NCBI RefSeq assembly: GCF_004123675.1
Contig: NZ_CP035417.1
Location: 2,471,501-2,535,500 of the forward strand
Reading direction: 5' to 3'
Origin: Leisingera sp. NJS204
Lineage (GTDB): Bacteria; Pseudomonadota; Alphaproteobacteria; Rhodobacterales; Rhodobacteraceae
DNA: 64,000 nucleotides
In this document: positions 1 to 7,706 of the stretch, in pieces
How positions within the stretch are numbered: the first letter of the stretch is position 1
How the letters are laid out: each line of letters begins with the position of its first letter
Made by a program: the position numbers and the translations under genes
The notes under the pieces: generated by a model
Seen by the model: the letters and a program-made list of their open reading frames with translations, nothing else
Told to the model about the DNA's origin: nothing
The model's database searches: none

Positions 1-641
1 TCGCCGGGCTGCGGTTCTTCTTCGGCATGACCTGCGATCGGGAGGACATGAAGAAGTATATCCAGTTCCGGACCGAACCCCGCAAACTGCCGATTGTGCT
101 GAGCTTTGAAGAGGTCTCGGCGATTTTGGCCGCGGCGGCGGGACCCGGTCTCAAGTACCGGGCGGCATTGGGCATCGGCTATGGCGCGGGGTTGCGGGCA
201 TCCGAGGTCACCAATCTGAAGGTCCGCGATATCAACAGCGACCAGATGCTGATCCATGTCGAGCGCGGCAAAGGCGGCAAGGACAGGGACGTTATGTTGT
301 CACCGTCGCTGCTGGAGCTGCTGCGGGCCTATTGGCGCGAGGCGGGGCCGCAGGGCTGGCTGTTTCCGGGGCAGAGCAGGGTTGAGCCCCTGTCACCGCG
401 CTCCCTGAACCGCGCCTTCAACTCAGCCAAAGCGATGGCCGAGATCAAGAAGCCCGCGACGCTGCACTCGCTCCGGCACAGCTTTGCCACGCATCTTCTG
501 GAGGCCGACACGGATGTCCGCGTGATCCAGGTGCTGCTCGGCCATGCCAAGCTGACGACGACGGCGCGATAGACCCATGTCGCCACCAAGACGCTGCGCA
601 ATGTCGCCAGCCCGTTTGAACACATGCGAGACGTGACCTGA
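1..641 (+). pseudogene. Tyrosine recombinase (IS91-associated type), catalytic Tyr replaced by a stop
   Basis: The reading frame is already open at the window edge, so the N-terminal core-binding part lies outside. The visible part is the XerC/D-like catalytic domain: the GLRASEV box with the first Arg, a Lys in the GKGGKDR turn, and HSLRHSFATHLLEA with the His-x-x-Arg. The family continues LLGHAKLTTTARYTHVATKTLR, with Tyr as the nucleophile. Here the Tyr codon is TAG (570-572), and the same frame then runs on as THVATKTLRNVASPFEHM to a TGA at 639-641. The enzyme therefore ends one residue before its nucleophile. The IS91-type transposase fragment begins 7 bp downstream, an arrangement known for IS91-like elements. 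It is inactive unless the amber codon is read through. The identification is firm; the dead status is inferred. Confidence 0.85.
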
Positions 642-648
642 CGGAGCG

Positions 649-897
649 ATGGGCGTGCCACGGCACGCGCTGGAGGTTGCGGACATCTTCAGGTCTCATG
701 GCCCCGCCTACCGGCGGGCCAATTCCGGCCATGTCAGCCTGAGCCAGTTGAAGGTCATGTCGGCGATCGAGACCTGCCGGACAGAGGCGCTCGTCGGGCA
801 TGTGGCGGCTTGCACCAAGTGTCAGCACCAGCATATCGAAAGCGTTGGGGTGGACGCCCCCCGGCGGCATCGAATGTGCCAAGGTAGCGGGTGTTGA
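649..897 (+). pseudogene. IS91-family transposase, N-terminal fragment
   Basis: The first ~60 residues (EVADIFRSHGPAYRRANSGHVSLSQLKVM, then a CRTEAL...C.KC zinc-finger segment) look like the N-terminus of IS91/ISCR-type Y2 transposases, which carry a Cys-rich zinc-binding region. After residue ~62 the expected continuation (second Cys pair in a SCRNRHCPKC-like motif) is lost. Unrelated sequence follows, ending in a stop at 897. The break near 837 coincides with the left side of the IS110 remnant, so insertion or deletion there probably destroyed the gene. The catalytic HUH/Tyr part is absent. Confidence 0.7.
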
Positions 898-921
898 AGC
901 ACTGCTAGGAGGAGAGCGTCC

Positions 922-1678
922 ATGAACGAGGTTAGCATCATCGGCCTGGATTTGGCTAAGAACGTATTTCAAGCACATGGTGCCGGGGTGGACGGGTCCG
1001 TTATATTCAGGCGCAAGTTGTCGCGCGTGCAGCTGCTGAAGTTCATGAGCGAGCAGCCCTCCTGCGTCGTGGCGATGGAGGCATGCGCGAGTGCCCATTA
1101 TTGAGGTCGGGCAATCAGCGATCTGGGTCACGGCCTCCGTCTGATCCCGCCCGCATACGTGAAGCCGTTCGTAAAACGCCAGAAGAATGACATGGCTGAT
1201 GCAGAGGCCATAGCGCAAGCAGCATCGCGTCCGGCCATGCGGTTCGCGGCCGTGAAAAGCGAGGAACAGCAGGCGGCAGCGCTGGCATATCGCACCCGCG
1301 ATCTCCTTGTCCGCCAGCGCACGCAGACGATCAACGCCCTTCGCGCCGCCAATGGAAACCTTCTCGAAAGGCCGGGATTTCGCGGCCTGGGTCGGGCTCA
1401 CGCCGAAACAGCATTCGAGTGGCGGCAAGGAGCGGCTCGGGCGGACGTCGAAGATGGGTCAGCGCGACATTCGAAGGTTGCTGATTGTCGGCGCTGTGGC
1501 AGTTGTGCGATGGGCGGCACGCAAAGGCGCCCCAGAGGGCTCTTGGCTCGCACGAATGTTGGCGCGCAGGCCTAAGATGCTGGTTGCGGTGGCGCTGGCC
1601 AACCGCATGGCCCGAACGGCCTGGGCGCTGATGCGCAAGGGTGAGGATTACAGAGATCCGGCGATGGCGGCCGCATAG
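922..1678 (+). pseudogene. IS110-family transposase remnant (nonsense codon plus internal deletion)
   Basis: The N-terminal frame begins with IIGLDLAKNVFQAHGA, the RuvC-like DEDD start of IS110-family transposases, behind a GGAGGAG ribosome site. A TGA at 1102-1104 interrupts it, probably a former Trp codon, because the frame resumes as GRAISDLGHGLRLIPP and continues to about 1350 (KRQKNDMADAEAIAQAA). There the sequence shifts frame and jumps to the C-terminal transposase_20 part (FAAWVGLTPKQHSSGGKER...GDIR-like MGQRDIRRLL) ending at 1678. About 90 residues of the centre are missing relative to the usual ~340 aa. It is non-functional. Confidence 0.8.
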
Positions 1679-2127
1679 GTCGAGTTCGCCGGCGTGTCGC
1701 CGGGAATGTGAGCAGGACGGAGGAACGTAAGGGCAAACGGTCACGAGACTGGGCCGGGAGAACCATCATTGACGCCGATGCGCCTCCGAGCGCGGGTAAG
1801 CGAACTGGACCCGATCTGCATATCTCCATAAGGGCCCGCAGCTGTTGACAGGCTGCAACTTTGAGGCCGGACACACGACTGCACCTGACCACATGCACAA
1901 ACAGTCTGAAAAAAGCTTGCATTCATCGGGGCGTCCACACACGGCGTCTCCACCTCACCCGGGATCAGCTTGACTGCTGGAAGTTCCATGGGAGGAGCTC
2001 AATGTGCCGATGTCAAAGTTTGCCAATCACCATTGTCGTAACGTAACCGTCGTTTGCGCCCCACGTTGTAGCGCCCATCCCGTGCTGCGAGATCTTGCAC
2101 ATCTCACAGTGGGGAGTGCGTTTCGCA
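1679..2127 (+). other. Non-coding stretch between IS110 and IS66 remnants
   Basis: About 450 bp with no convincing gene. The first part is probably the 3' flank of the IS110 remnant and the last ~50 bp the 5' flank of IS66. No clear terminal repeats or target duplications could be picked out by eye. Confidence 0.4.
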
Positions 2128-2537
2128 ATGTGCGCTACAAATTCGTTTCTCAAATCGTTGGGCGTGGAGATCTACGCGTCGGGCCACCGGCGGTGGCCGG
2201 ATGAAGCCAAGGCCCAGGCAGTGGCGGACACGCTCCAGCCGGGTGCGACTGTGAATGGCGTGGCGGCGCGGTATGGAGTCTTGCCAAACCAGCTGTCGGC
2301 TTGGCGCCGGCTGGCGAAGCAGGGGAAGCTGGTGTTGCCAGCGGCGGAGCCGGACGAACCGGTCTTCGCCCGCTGGTGGTTTGTGATGTTCCGGAGGAGC
2401 AGCCGGAGCCGGACATTGCGGCATCCGATGAGGTGATCCGGATCGTCTCGGGCGAAGTCAGGATCGAGCTGGCGCCAGGCACGCCCGCAGCGCGGATCGC
2501 CGAGATTGTGCATGCGCTCGGGGCCACGCCATGCTGA
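2128..2537 (+). pseudogene. tnpA: IS66-family accessory protein TnpA, frameshifted
   Basis: The sequence [27 protein letters not shown]...[22 protein letters not shown] is the helix-turn-helix protein TnpA of IS66 elements. The frame changes around 2369-2371, within a C run: upstream reads ...PDEPVFA in one frame, and the natural continuation [21 protein letters not shown]...ARIAEIVHALGA is one frame over. A single lost C explains it. The tail overlaps the start of tnpB, the normal IS66 layout. The ATG at 2128 fits the family N-terminus. It is broken. Confidence 0.8.
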
Positions 2538-2743
2538 TGCCCTCACAGGGCGTCCGGATACTGGTGGCAACGAAGCCGGTGGCTCGCCATTGGGCTCGAA
2601 CCAATGGCGTCCAAGGCTCGCTCCGCAAAGGCCATGACGGCCTGGCGGCGCTCGTGCAGTCAGCGCTGGCGGAAGATCCGTTCACGGGCACGGTCTTCGT
2701 GTTCCGCGCCAAACGGGCGGACAGGATGAAGATCCTGTTCTGA
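2531..2743 (+). pseudogene. tnpB: IS66-family TnpB, N-terminal part with hairpin insert
   Basis: GVRILVATKPV...RKGHDGLAALVQSALAEDPFTGTVFVFRAKRADRMKILF is TnpB of IS66 elements. The family reads KPVDFRKGHDGL; here DF is replaced by 14 residues encoded by an in-frame insert containing a perfect 9-bp inverted repeat. A stop follows ILF, where the family has a Trp. The missing C-terminal piece (YKRLEESTFTWPAIRDG...) resumes at about 4070 on the far side of the IS481 element, so the gene was split. Confidence 0.8.
2585..2609. repeat. Hairpin insert in tnpB
   Basis: CGCCATTGG and CCAATGGCG form a perfect 9-bp inverted repeat around a 7-nt loop. They lie within ~39 bp that replaces the 'act' of the usual gtg-gac-ttc-cgc in tnpB. 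The inserted length is a multiple of three, so the frame is kept. Confidence 0.65.
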
Positions 2744-2757
2744 GAGTTTGCGCCGGC

Positions 2758-2794
2758 CTGCGTGAAACGCAGCAAACTGTCCGGGGGACAGTTT
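2758..2794. repeat. Double hairpin downstream of the tnpB stop
   Basis: Two adjacent inverted repeats: CTGCG-tgaaa-CGCAG (2758-2772) and AAACTGTCC-ggg-GGACAGTTT (2774-2794). They lie in ~107 bp of non-IS66 sequence between the tnpB stop and the IS481 end, so this may be another small structured repeat inserted in the dead IS66. Confidence 0.55.
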
Positions 2795-2850
2795 GAGGCA
2801 AGAACGGGCGGAGCCCAGCGGGCTTGTCATGGCACACAATGAATTAGTCT

Positions 2851-4060
2851 CGATGTGATCTGACACCGCCCCCATTTTTTCAAATTGGATTGGGGGCGGT
2901 GGTTCCCTTGAAGGGAGATGGTTGTCCGTTTTGATGGTGGTGCCAACCAAACCATCGAAACGAGGAAACCACGATGTTGAATACTACCGACAAGATCATC
3001 AAACACAAAACCGGCCTGCTGAATCTGGCCGAGGAACTGGGGAATGTCTCGAAAGCCTGTCAGGTGATGGGCTATAGCCGGGATACTTTCTATCGCTACA
3101 AGTCAGCCGTTGAAGAAGGCGGCGTGGAAGCGCTGTTTGAGCGCACCCGGCGCAAGCCCAATCTGGCAAACCGGGTGGACGACGCGACCGAGCAGGCCGT
3201 CATCAAATCCGCCACTGATTTCCCGGCCTACGGTCAGGCCCGCACTTCGAACGAGTTGCGTAAGCTGGGTGTCTTCGTCTCACCCTCGGGTGTCCGGTCG
3301 ATCTGGCTGCGGCACGATCTGGCGAACTTCAAGGCCCGGCTGAGGGCGTTGGAAGCCAAGGTGGCCGAGGACGGCATGATCCTGACCGAGGCCCAGGTGC
3401 AGGCGCTGGAGAAGAAGAAGCTCGACGATGAAGCCTGCGGCGAGGTGGAAACAGCCCATCCCGGCTATCTGGGATCACAGGACACGTTTTATGTCGGCAC
3501 CCTCAAGGGCGTCGGGCGGGTCTATCAGCAGACTTACGTGGACACCTATTGCAAGGTGGCGCATGCCAAGCTCTACACCACCAAAACACCGATCACCGCA
3601 GCCGACCTGCTCAATGACCGAGTGCTGCCATTCCATGACGAGCACGACCTGCCGGTGCTGCGGATCATGACAGATCGCGGGACGGAATACTGCGGGCGCG
3701 TCGACAAACACGATTTCCAGCTCTTCCTGGCGATCAACGATATCGACCACACCAAAACCAAGGTGAAATCACCGCAGACCAATGGCATCTGCGAACGGTT
3801 TCACAAGACGGTGTTGCAGGAGTTTTATCAGGTCGCGTTCCGCAAGAAGCTCTACGACAGCATCGAAGCCTTGCAGGCCGATCTGGACGAATGGCTGCAC
3901 CACTACAACCACGAGCGCACTCATCAGGGCAAAATGTGTTGCGGCAGAACGCCGTTTCAGACCATGATCGAGGGCAAAGAAATCTGGAAGGAAAAGTTTC
4001 TGAACCAAACTTGACCTGACAGACGCCGCCGGAAAAACGGCCAACTGTCAGATCACATCG
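2851..4060 (+). mobile_element. IS481-family insertion sequence, apparently intact
   Basis: The element is bounded by the perfect 15-bp terminal inverted repeat CGATGTGATCTGACA (2851-2865) and its complement (4046-4060). It encloses one full-length transposase gene. Length is about 1.21 kb, typical of IS481. It splits the IS66 tnpB: the N-terminal part ends at 2743 and the C-terminal part resumes at about 4070. No direct target duplication is obvious, and the true ends could be the TGT three bases inside the repeat. It is the only element in this cluster without visible damage. Confidence 0.8.
2974..4014 (+). CDS. IS481-family DDE transposase
   Basis: A 346-aa protein of usual length. Residues 15-60 are a helix-turn-helix (GNVSKACQVMGYSRDTFYRYK) and residues ~75-115 a second winged-helix segment. 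The rve integrase core from ~160 has the DDE triad at about D170 (GSQDTFYVG), D234 (MTDRGTEYCG) and E274 (TNGICERFHKTVLQEF), and ends in the ERTHQGKMCCGRTPFQ signature. It catalyses cut and strand transfer of its own IS between the 15-bp repeats. The ATG lies 123 bp inside the left end, and an AAACGAGGAAACC ribosome site precedes it. No stop or frameshift is seen, so it could be active. The family assignment is firm; activity is inferred. Confidence 0.9.
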   Translation: MLNTTDKIIKHKTGLLNLAEELGNVSKACQVMGYSRDTFYRYKSAVEEGGVEALFERTRRKPNLANRVDDATEQAVIKSATDFPAYGQARTSNELRKLGVFVSPSGVRSIWLRHDLANFKARLRALEAKVAEDGMILTEAQVQALEKKKLDDEACGEVETAHPGYLGSQDTFYVGTLKGVGRVYQQTYVDTYCKVAHAKLYTTKTPITAADLLNDRVLPFHDEHDLPVLRIMTDRGTEYCGRVDKHDFQLFLAINDIDHTKTKVKSPQTNGICERFHKTVLQEFYQVAFRKKLYDSIEALQADLDEWLHHYNHERTHQGKMCCGRTPFQTMIEGKEIWKEKFLNQT

Positions 4061-4211
4061 GAACCACTACACATACAAACGGCTGGAGGAAAGCACGTTC
4101 ACCTGGCCCGCGATCCGCGACGGGGCGATGACCTTGACAGCTGCCTTCCACCTCGGTCCCGTAGTCGACCGGCTCGCCGAACACCTGAAAAGATCGGGCA
4201 AGCTGTTCATG

Positions 4212-4252
4212 CCCTCTCGGCAGCATGCTTCGCATGCGCCTGCCGGGTAATA
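4212..4252. repeat. 41-bp hairpin element, copy 1
   Basis: Inserted between ...ttcatg and gacgag of IS66 tnpC. It begins CCCTCTCGGCAG and ends CTGCCGGGTAATA. The inner stem is GCATGC-ttc-GCATGC and the outer stem CGGCAG/CTGCCG, with a small 3' bulge. It differs from copy 2 at six positions, two of which (16 and 22) are compensatory. Confidence 0.75.
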
Positions 4253-4444
4253 GACGAGACCACGGCGCCGGTTCTGGACCCGGGCCGCGGCCGGACAAAG
4301 ACCGGGTATCTCTGGGCGCTGGCCCGGGACGACCGCGGATGGGGCGGCGATGACCCGCCTAGCGTGGTCTTCACCTATGCCCCGGGCCGCGCCGGGAAGA
4401 ACGCGGAACAGATCCTGCAGGGCTTCAATGGCATCCTGCAGCTG

Positions 4445-4485
4445 CCCTCCCGGCAGCATCCTGCGGATGCGCCTGCCGGGTGACA
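4445..4485. repeat. 41-bp hairpin element, copy 2
   Basis: Inserted between ...ctgcagctg and gacggctat of IS66 tnpC. It begins CCCTCCCGGCAG and ends CTGCCGGGTGACA. The inner stem is GCATCC-tgc-GGATGC. Length and insertion context (TG before, GAC after) match copy 1. Confidence 0.75.
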
Positions 4486-4605
4486 GACGGCTATACCGGC
4501 TGCAACCGGCTGACGCGCCCCTCGCGGAAAGGCGGCGCGCCGGTCACCGTCGCGCATTGCTGGGCGCAAGGTCCAGATCTTTGTCCGGCACCGCTTCCCC
4601 ATCGC

Positions 4606-4643
4606 CCCTCTCGTGCATGTAGACATGCACTGCCGGGCAGTGG
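4606..4643. repeat. Divergent hairpin element, copy 3
   Basis: It shares the CCCTCTCG head and TGCCGGG tail of the 41-bp elements. The middle is instead a perfect GTGCATGT-ag-ACATGCAC hairpin. It lies exactly at the junction between the IS66 tnpC remnant and the IS3 orfA remnant. Confidence 0.55.
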
Positions 4644-4778
4644 ATGCGTCGAGATCCATTTGTTCAGCGTCGATACGCCAACGCCCAAGTCAGACGCCAC
4701 CTGTTTGCGTGTCAGTCCGCTGGTCAACGCGATCCGCACCGCATCAGTGCGGAATTCGTCCGTCCGTTTCGTTCCCAT
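4644..4778 (-). pseudogene. IS3-family OrfA, N-terminal fragment
   Basis: MGTKRTDEFRTDAVRIALTSG followed by LTRKQVASDLGVGVSTLNKWI is the helix-turn-helix N-terminus of IS3-family OrfA proteins, preceded by an AAGGAGACGAGCT ribosome site on the minus strand. Only ~45 residues remain. The frame then runs into the hairpin element and reversed IS66 sequence. Confidence 0.75.
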
Positions 4779-5129
4779 AGCTCGTCTCCTTTGGTGCAAT
4801 AAATGCTATCAAAGGAGCGGCATCAAACCGCGACACGTCCATATCTCCTCTTCCTCGAAGATCAGCAGACAGCAAATCCTAACTCACGTCAGCGTCCGAA
4901 TATCGAGGAGCACCTCAATCACCGGGGTTACCCACCGGCTGGGCGGTGGCAGCTAAACCACCCAGATCCGGGGTGAACTGCCAATGAGTGAGGGATGAAC
5001 TGGCTTGGGGATGTTCAAATTCACAATGCGCCTAAGGCAAAAAAATTCCGGGATCCAGGACACTGCCCTGGACCCTGGAGTATTTTTGCAAAGATGAAAA
5101 AGCGGGCAGGCTGAAGCAGGCCTGCGGGG
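4779..5129. other. Intergenic region ending the mobile-element cluster
   Basis: About 350 bp without a gene. The left part is presumably IS3 flank. The right part, next to the ispG 3' end, carries a degenerate copy of the dispersed repeat (5066-5100) and a small TCCAGG/CCTGGA hairpin. Confidence 0.5.
5066..5100 (+). repeat. Dispersed intergenic repeat, copy A (partial)
   Basis: CCCTGGAGTATTTTTG followed by CAAAGATGAAAA matches the right half of the repeat seen better at 45973-46020 and 53781-53828. It lies just 3' of ispG. Confidence 0.6.
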
Positions 5130-6257
5130 TTATTCCGCAGCTTGAGCGGCCATTTCCGCTTCAATTTCCGAGGCCTTTTTCTCGACCTCTTCAACGATGT
5201 GGTCGACCATCTGTTCGTTGGACATCTTGTGGCTGGCCTTGCCCGCCAGATAGACCATGCCCGCACCCGCGCCGCCGCCAGTGAAGCCGACGTCGGTCAT
5301 CAGCGCCTCACCCGGCCCGTTCACCACGCAGCCGATGATGCTGAGGCTCATCGGAGTGTGGATATGGGCAAGCCGTTCTTCCAGCGTTTCCACCGTCTTG
5401 ATCACGTTGAACCCTTGGCGCGCGCAACTGGGGCAGGAGATGATATTGACGCCGCGGTGGCGCAGGCCGAGGGATTTGAGGATCTCAAAGCCGACTTTCA
5501 CCTCCTCCACCGGATCGGCAGAAAGGCTGACGCGCAGGGTGTCGCCAATGCCCATCCACAGCAATTGACCCAGGCCGATTGCCGACTTGATGGTGCCGGA
5601 AACAAAGCCGCCCGCCTCGGTTATGCCGAGGTGGATCGGCGCGTCGGTCGCCTCTGCCAGCTGCTGGTATGCGGCGGCGGACATGAAAACATCCGATGCT
5701 TTCACCGAGATTTTGAATTCGTGGAAATCATGGTCTTGCAGGATGCGGATATGGTCGAGGCCGGACTCTACCATCGCTTCCGGGCAGGGCTCGCCGTATT
5801 TATCCAGGAGGTGCTTTTCCAGCGACCCGGCATTCACCCCGATGCGGATTGAGCAATTGTGATCTTTTGCGGCTTTGATCACTTCGGCCACGCGTTTTTC
5901 GTCGCCGATGTTACCCGGGTTGATGCGCAGACAGGCGGCACCCGCCTCGGCGGCCTCAATGCCGCGTTTGTAGTGGAAATGGATATCGGCCACGATCGGA
6001 ACCGGGCTTTCGCGCACAATCTCCTTCAGCGCCTTGGAGGACGCCTCATCCGGGACCGAGACCCGGACCAGATCCGCGCCTGCCTCAGCCGCGGCCTGGA
6101 TCTGGGCCACTGTGCCGGCCACATCGGTGGTCAGCGTGTTGGTCATCGTTTGCACCGCAATCGGGGCGTCGCCGCCGACGGGCACATTGCCGACATGGAT
6201 CTGGCGGCTTTTGCGGCGCTCGATATGGCGCCAGGGGCGGATGTGGTTGATCGACAT
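5130..6257 (-). CDS. ispG: 4-hydroxy-3-methylbut-2-enyl diphosphate synthase (flavodoxin/ferredoxin)
   Basis: A 375-aa protein that converts methylerythritol cyclodiphosphate to HMBDP in the MEP isoprenoid pathway, using a [4Fe-4S] cluster. The TIM-barrel part starts at [15 protein letters not shown] and contains [10 protein letters not shown] and [11 protein letters not shown]. The C-terminal cluster domain has C275 and C278 ([10 protein letters not shown]) and C310 ([10 protein letters not shown]); E317 is the fourth ligand position in the family. Length is normal for the short bacterial form. It lies 114 bp downstream of rodZ on the same strand, a pairing also found in other proteobacteria, and may be cotranscribed with it. 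Confidence 0.97.
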   Translation of the reverse strand: MSINHIRPWRHIERRKSRQIHVGNVPVGGDAPIAVQTMTNTLTTDVAGTVAQIQAAAEAGADLVRVSVPDEASSKALKEIVRESPVPIVADIHFHYKRGIEAAEAGAACLRINPGNIGDEKRVAEVIKAAKDHNCSIRIGVNAGSLEKHLLDKYGEPCPEAMVESGLDHIRILQDHDFHEFKISVKASDVFMSAAAYQQLAEATDAPIHLGITEAGGFVSGTIKSAIGLGQLLWMGIGDTLRVSLSADPVEEVKVGFEILKSLGLRHRGVNIISCPSCARQGFNVIKTVETLEERLAHIHTPMSLSIIGCVVNGPGEALMTDVGFTGGGAGAGMVYLAGKASHKMSNEQMVDHIVEEVEKKASEIEAEMAAQAAE

Positions 6258-6371
6258 GAGGAATGCGTCCCGGCTGGATCCTGTTAGCAGCTAGATACGT
6301 GCTGAGAGGCGGCGCTGCAATGGCAGCCCGCCTCTTGCGGCGGGATTCGCCGGGCACAATCGCGGTAACAG

Positions 6372-7577
6372 TTACTCGGCCGGCTGGTCCGCCTGCAGCT
6401 CGGCGACCAGTGTTGCCAGTGCTTCATTGCTGCCATCGGCCAGATCAGCCAGTGCAAACCGGTTGGTGATCGCATCCATCGACAGGTCGATATTCTTGGA
6501 TACCTGGCCGCGTTCGCCGACCGGGCCGAAATGTTCGCCGTTCACCGCGAAATAAATTGCACTGCTTTCGCCGGTGCGCAAACGCGGGGCGTCTTCGGTC
6601 AAAGGCACCTCAAACCGCTGGCCTGCGTCCATGATGGTTTCCAGGATCACGCTGCCATCTGCCGCGGTGACCTGCACCCAGGACGGGCGCACCGCAACCA
6701 TTTCAACACCGGGTTCAACCTCGGCCACAACCTGCGGCACCAATTGCAGCGGCCCCCCGCCCTCATAGGGCAGGCTGGCTTCGGCAAAGGCCAGCGAGGG
6801 CACTTCGGGCGCAGCAAAATTGCCCAGAGCGGACGGATCCAGGGTTGAAATCGGTGCATCGCGCGCCACCAGCACAGGCACATCCAGAGCCTGCGGGCGG
6901 TAAAGCCGGTCCAGCGCCTCAGCTGCCGGATCCTGCGCGTCCCCGGCTGCATTCAAAACCGCGCTGTTAAGCGGATCAAGGTCAGCCAGCACCGCAGGAG
7001 TTTGATCCACTGGTGCGAACTGCACCTGCTGCACCTCTTTCAAGACAGCCCAGCCGCCATAGCCGATGCCGCCGATCAGCGCTGCCAGCACCATCAGCGA
7101 GCCAACAGCCCGCGGTTCGATCTGGCTGAGGAAACTGCTGGGGGCGGGAATAAACGGTGTGTTGGGCGAGGCAAAAGCATCGCCGCCCAGCCCGGTGGAT
7201 GTGACTGCCGGGCCGGCGCCGTCTTTGGTCCGGCTGGAAGCCTCGGCAGACATGCCATGGGCAACAGTAAATCCGCTTTCGGTGCAGAAATCCTGAAAAG
7301 CTTCTTCTGCGTCCATATTCAGATAGCGAGCATAAGAACGCACATACCCGGCAATGAAGCCGGGCGTGTCAAAGGCGGAAGGGTCGGAATTCTCGATTGC
7401 GGCGATGTAGGACGCCTTGATCCGCAGCTCACGCTGCACATCAAGCAACGACTTACCCATCGTTGCCCGCTCACCGCGCATAATGTCGCCGAGCTTCAAT
7501 TCGAAATCGTCAAAACCCTTCGGCTCTGCCGTTCCGCCATGCTCTTCTTGCTTGCGCTGGGTGAAGCGCCCGATCAT
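6372..7577 (-). CDS. rodZ: RodZ-like cytoskeletal membrane protein (HTH plus DUF4115)
   Basis: A 401-aa protein. Residues ~25-100 form an Xre-type HTH_25 domain (LGDIMRGERATMGKSLLDVQRELRIKA...YIAAIE) followed by FDTPGFIAGYVRSYARYL, as in RodZ. One membrane segment lies near 157-177 (VGSLMVLAALIGGIGYGGWAV). A low-complexity periplasmic linker follows, then a C-terminal DUF4115 beta domain (WVQVTAADGSVILE...IYFAVNGEHFGP). RodZ links MreB to the cell-wall elongation machinery. The gene is followed by ispG, as in many proteobacteria. The ATG start puts the HTH ~25 residues in. Confidence 0.88.
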   Translation of the reverse strand: MIGRFTQRKQEEHGGTAEPKGFDDFELKLGDIMRGERATMGKSLLDVQRELRIKASYIAAIENSDPSAFDTPGFIAGYVRSYARYLNMDAEEAFQDFCTESGFTVAHGMSAEASSRTKDGAGPAVTSTGLGGDAFASPNTPFIPAPSSFLSQIEPRAVGSLMVLAALIGGIGYGGWAVLKEVQQVQFAPVDQTPAVLADLDPLNSAVLNAAGDAQDPAAEALDRLYRPQALDVPVLVARDAPISTLDPSALGNFAAPEVPSLAFAEASLPYEGGGPLQLVPQVVAEVEPGVEMVAVRPSWVQVTAADGSVILETIMDAGQRFEVPLTEDAPRLRTGESSAIYFAVNGEHFGPVGERGQVSKNIDLSMDAITNRFALADLADGSNEALATLVAELQADQPAE

Positions 7578-7706
7578 GCCTGCTGTCCCATTTTTGCCTG
7601 CCGCAATCTGTTCAGGGCGGTGAAAGAATCACAATTGCGACTCAGATCCGCTCATTGATTAGCAACAGCGTAACACACTGAAGGTAAATTTACACTGATC
7701 AGTATG

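Larger units (their letters stand above)
4070..4605 (+). pseudogene. tnpC: IS66 tnpB tail fused to tnpC fragment, interrupted by hairpin inserts
   Basis: TYKRLEESTFTWPAIRDGAMTLTAA is the C-terminal segment of TnpB. It runs in frame at ~4145 into FHLGPVVDRLAEHLKRSGKLFM of the TnpC transposase, so a deletion has fused the two. TnpC continues as DETTAPVLDPGRGRTKTGYLWALARDDRGWGG...EQILQGFNGILQ and then DGYTGYNRLTRPSRKGGAPVTVAHCWA. Two 41-bp hairpin elements sit exactly between LFM and DET and between ILQL and DGY, each bringing a stop codon. After AHCWA the frame degenerates and ends at a third hairpin near 4606. It is dead. Confidence 0.8.

Noticed and set aside
4212..4643. CRISPR-like interpretation of the repeated hairpins
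   Set aside because: Only three copies, irregular spacing filled by IS66 coding sequence, and no cas genes; they behave as separate insertions.
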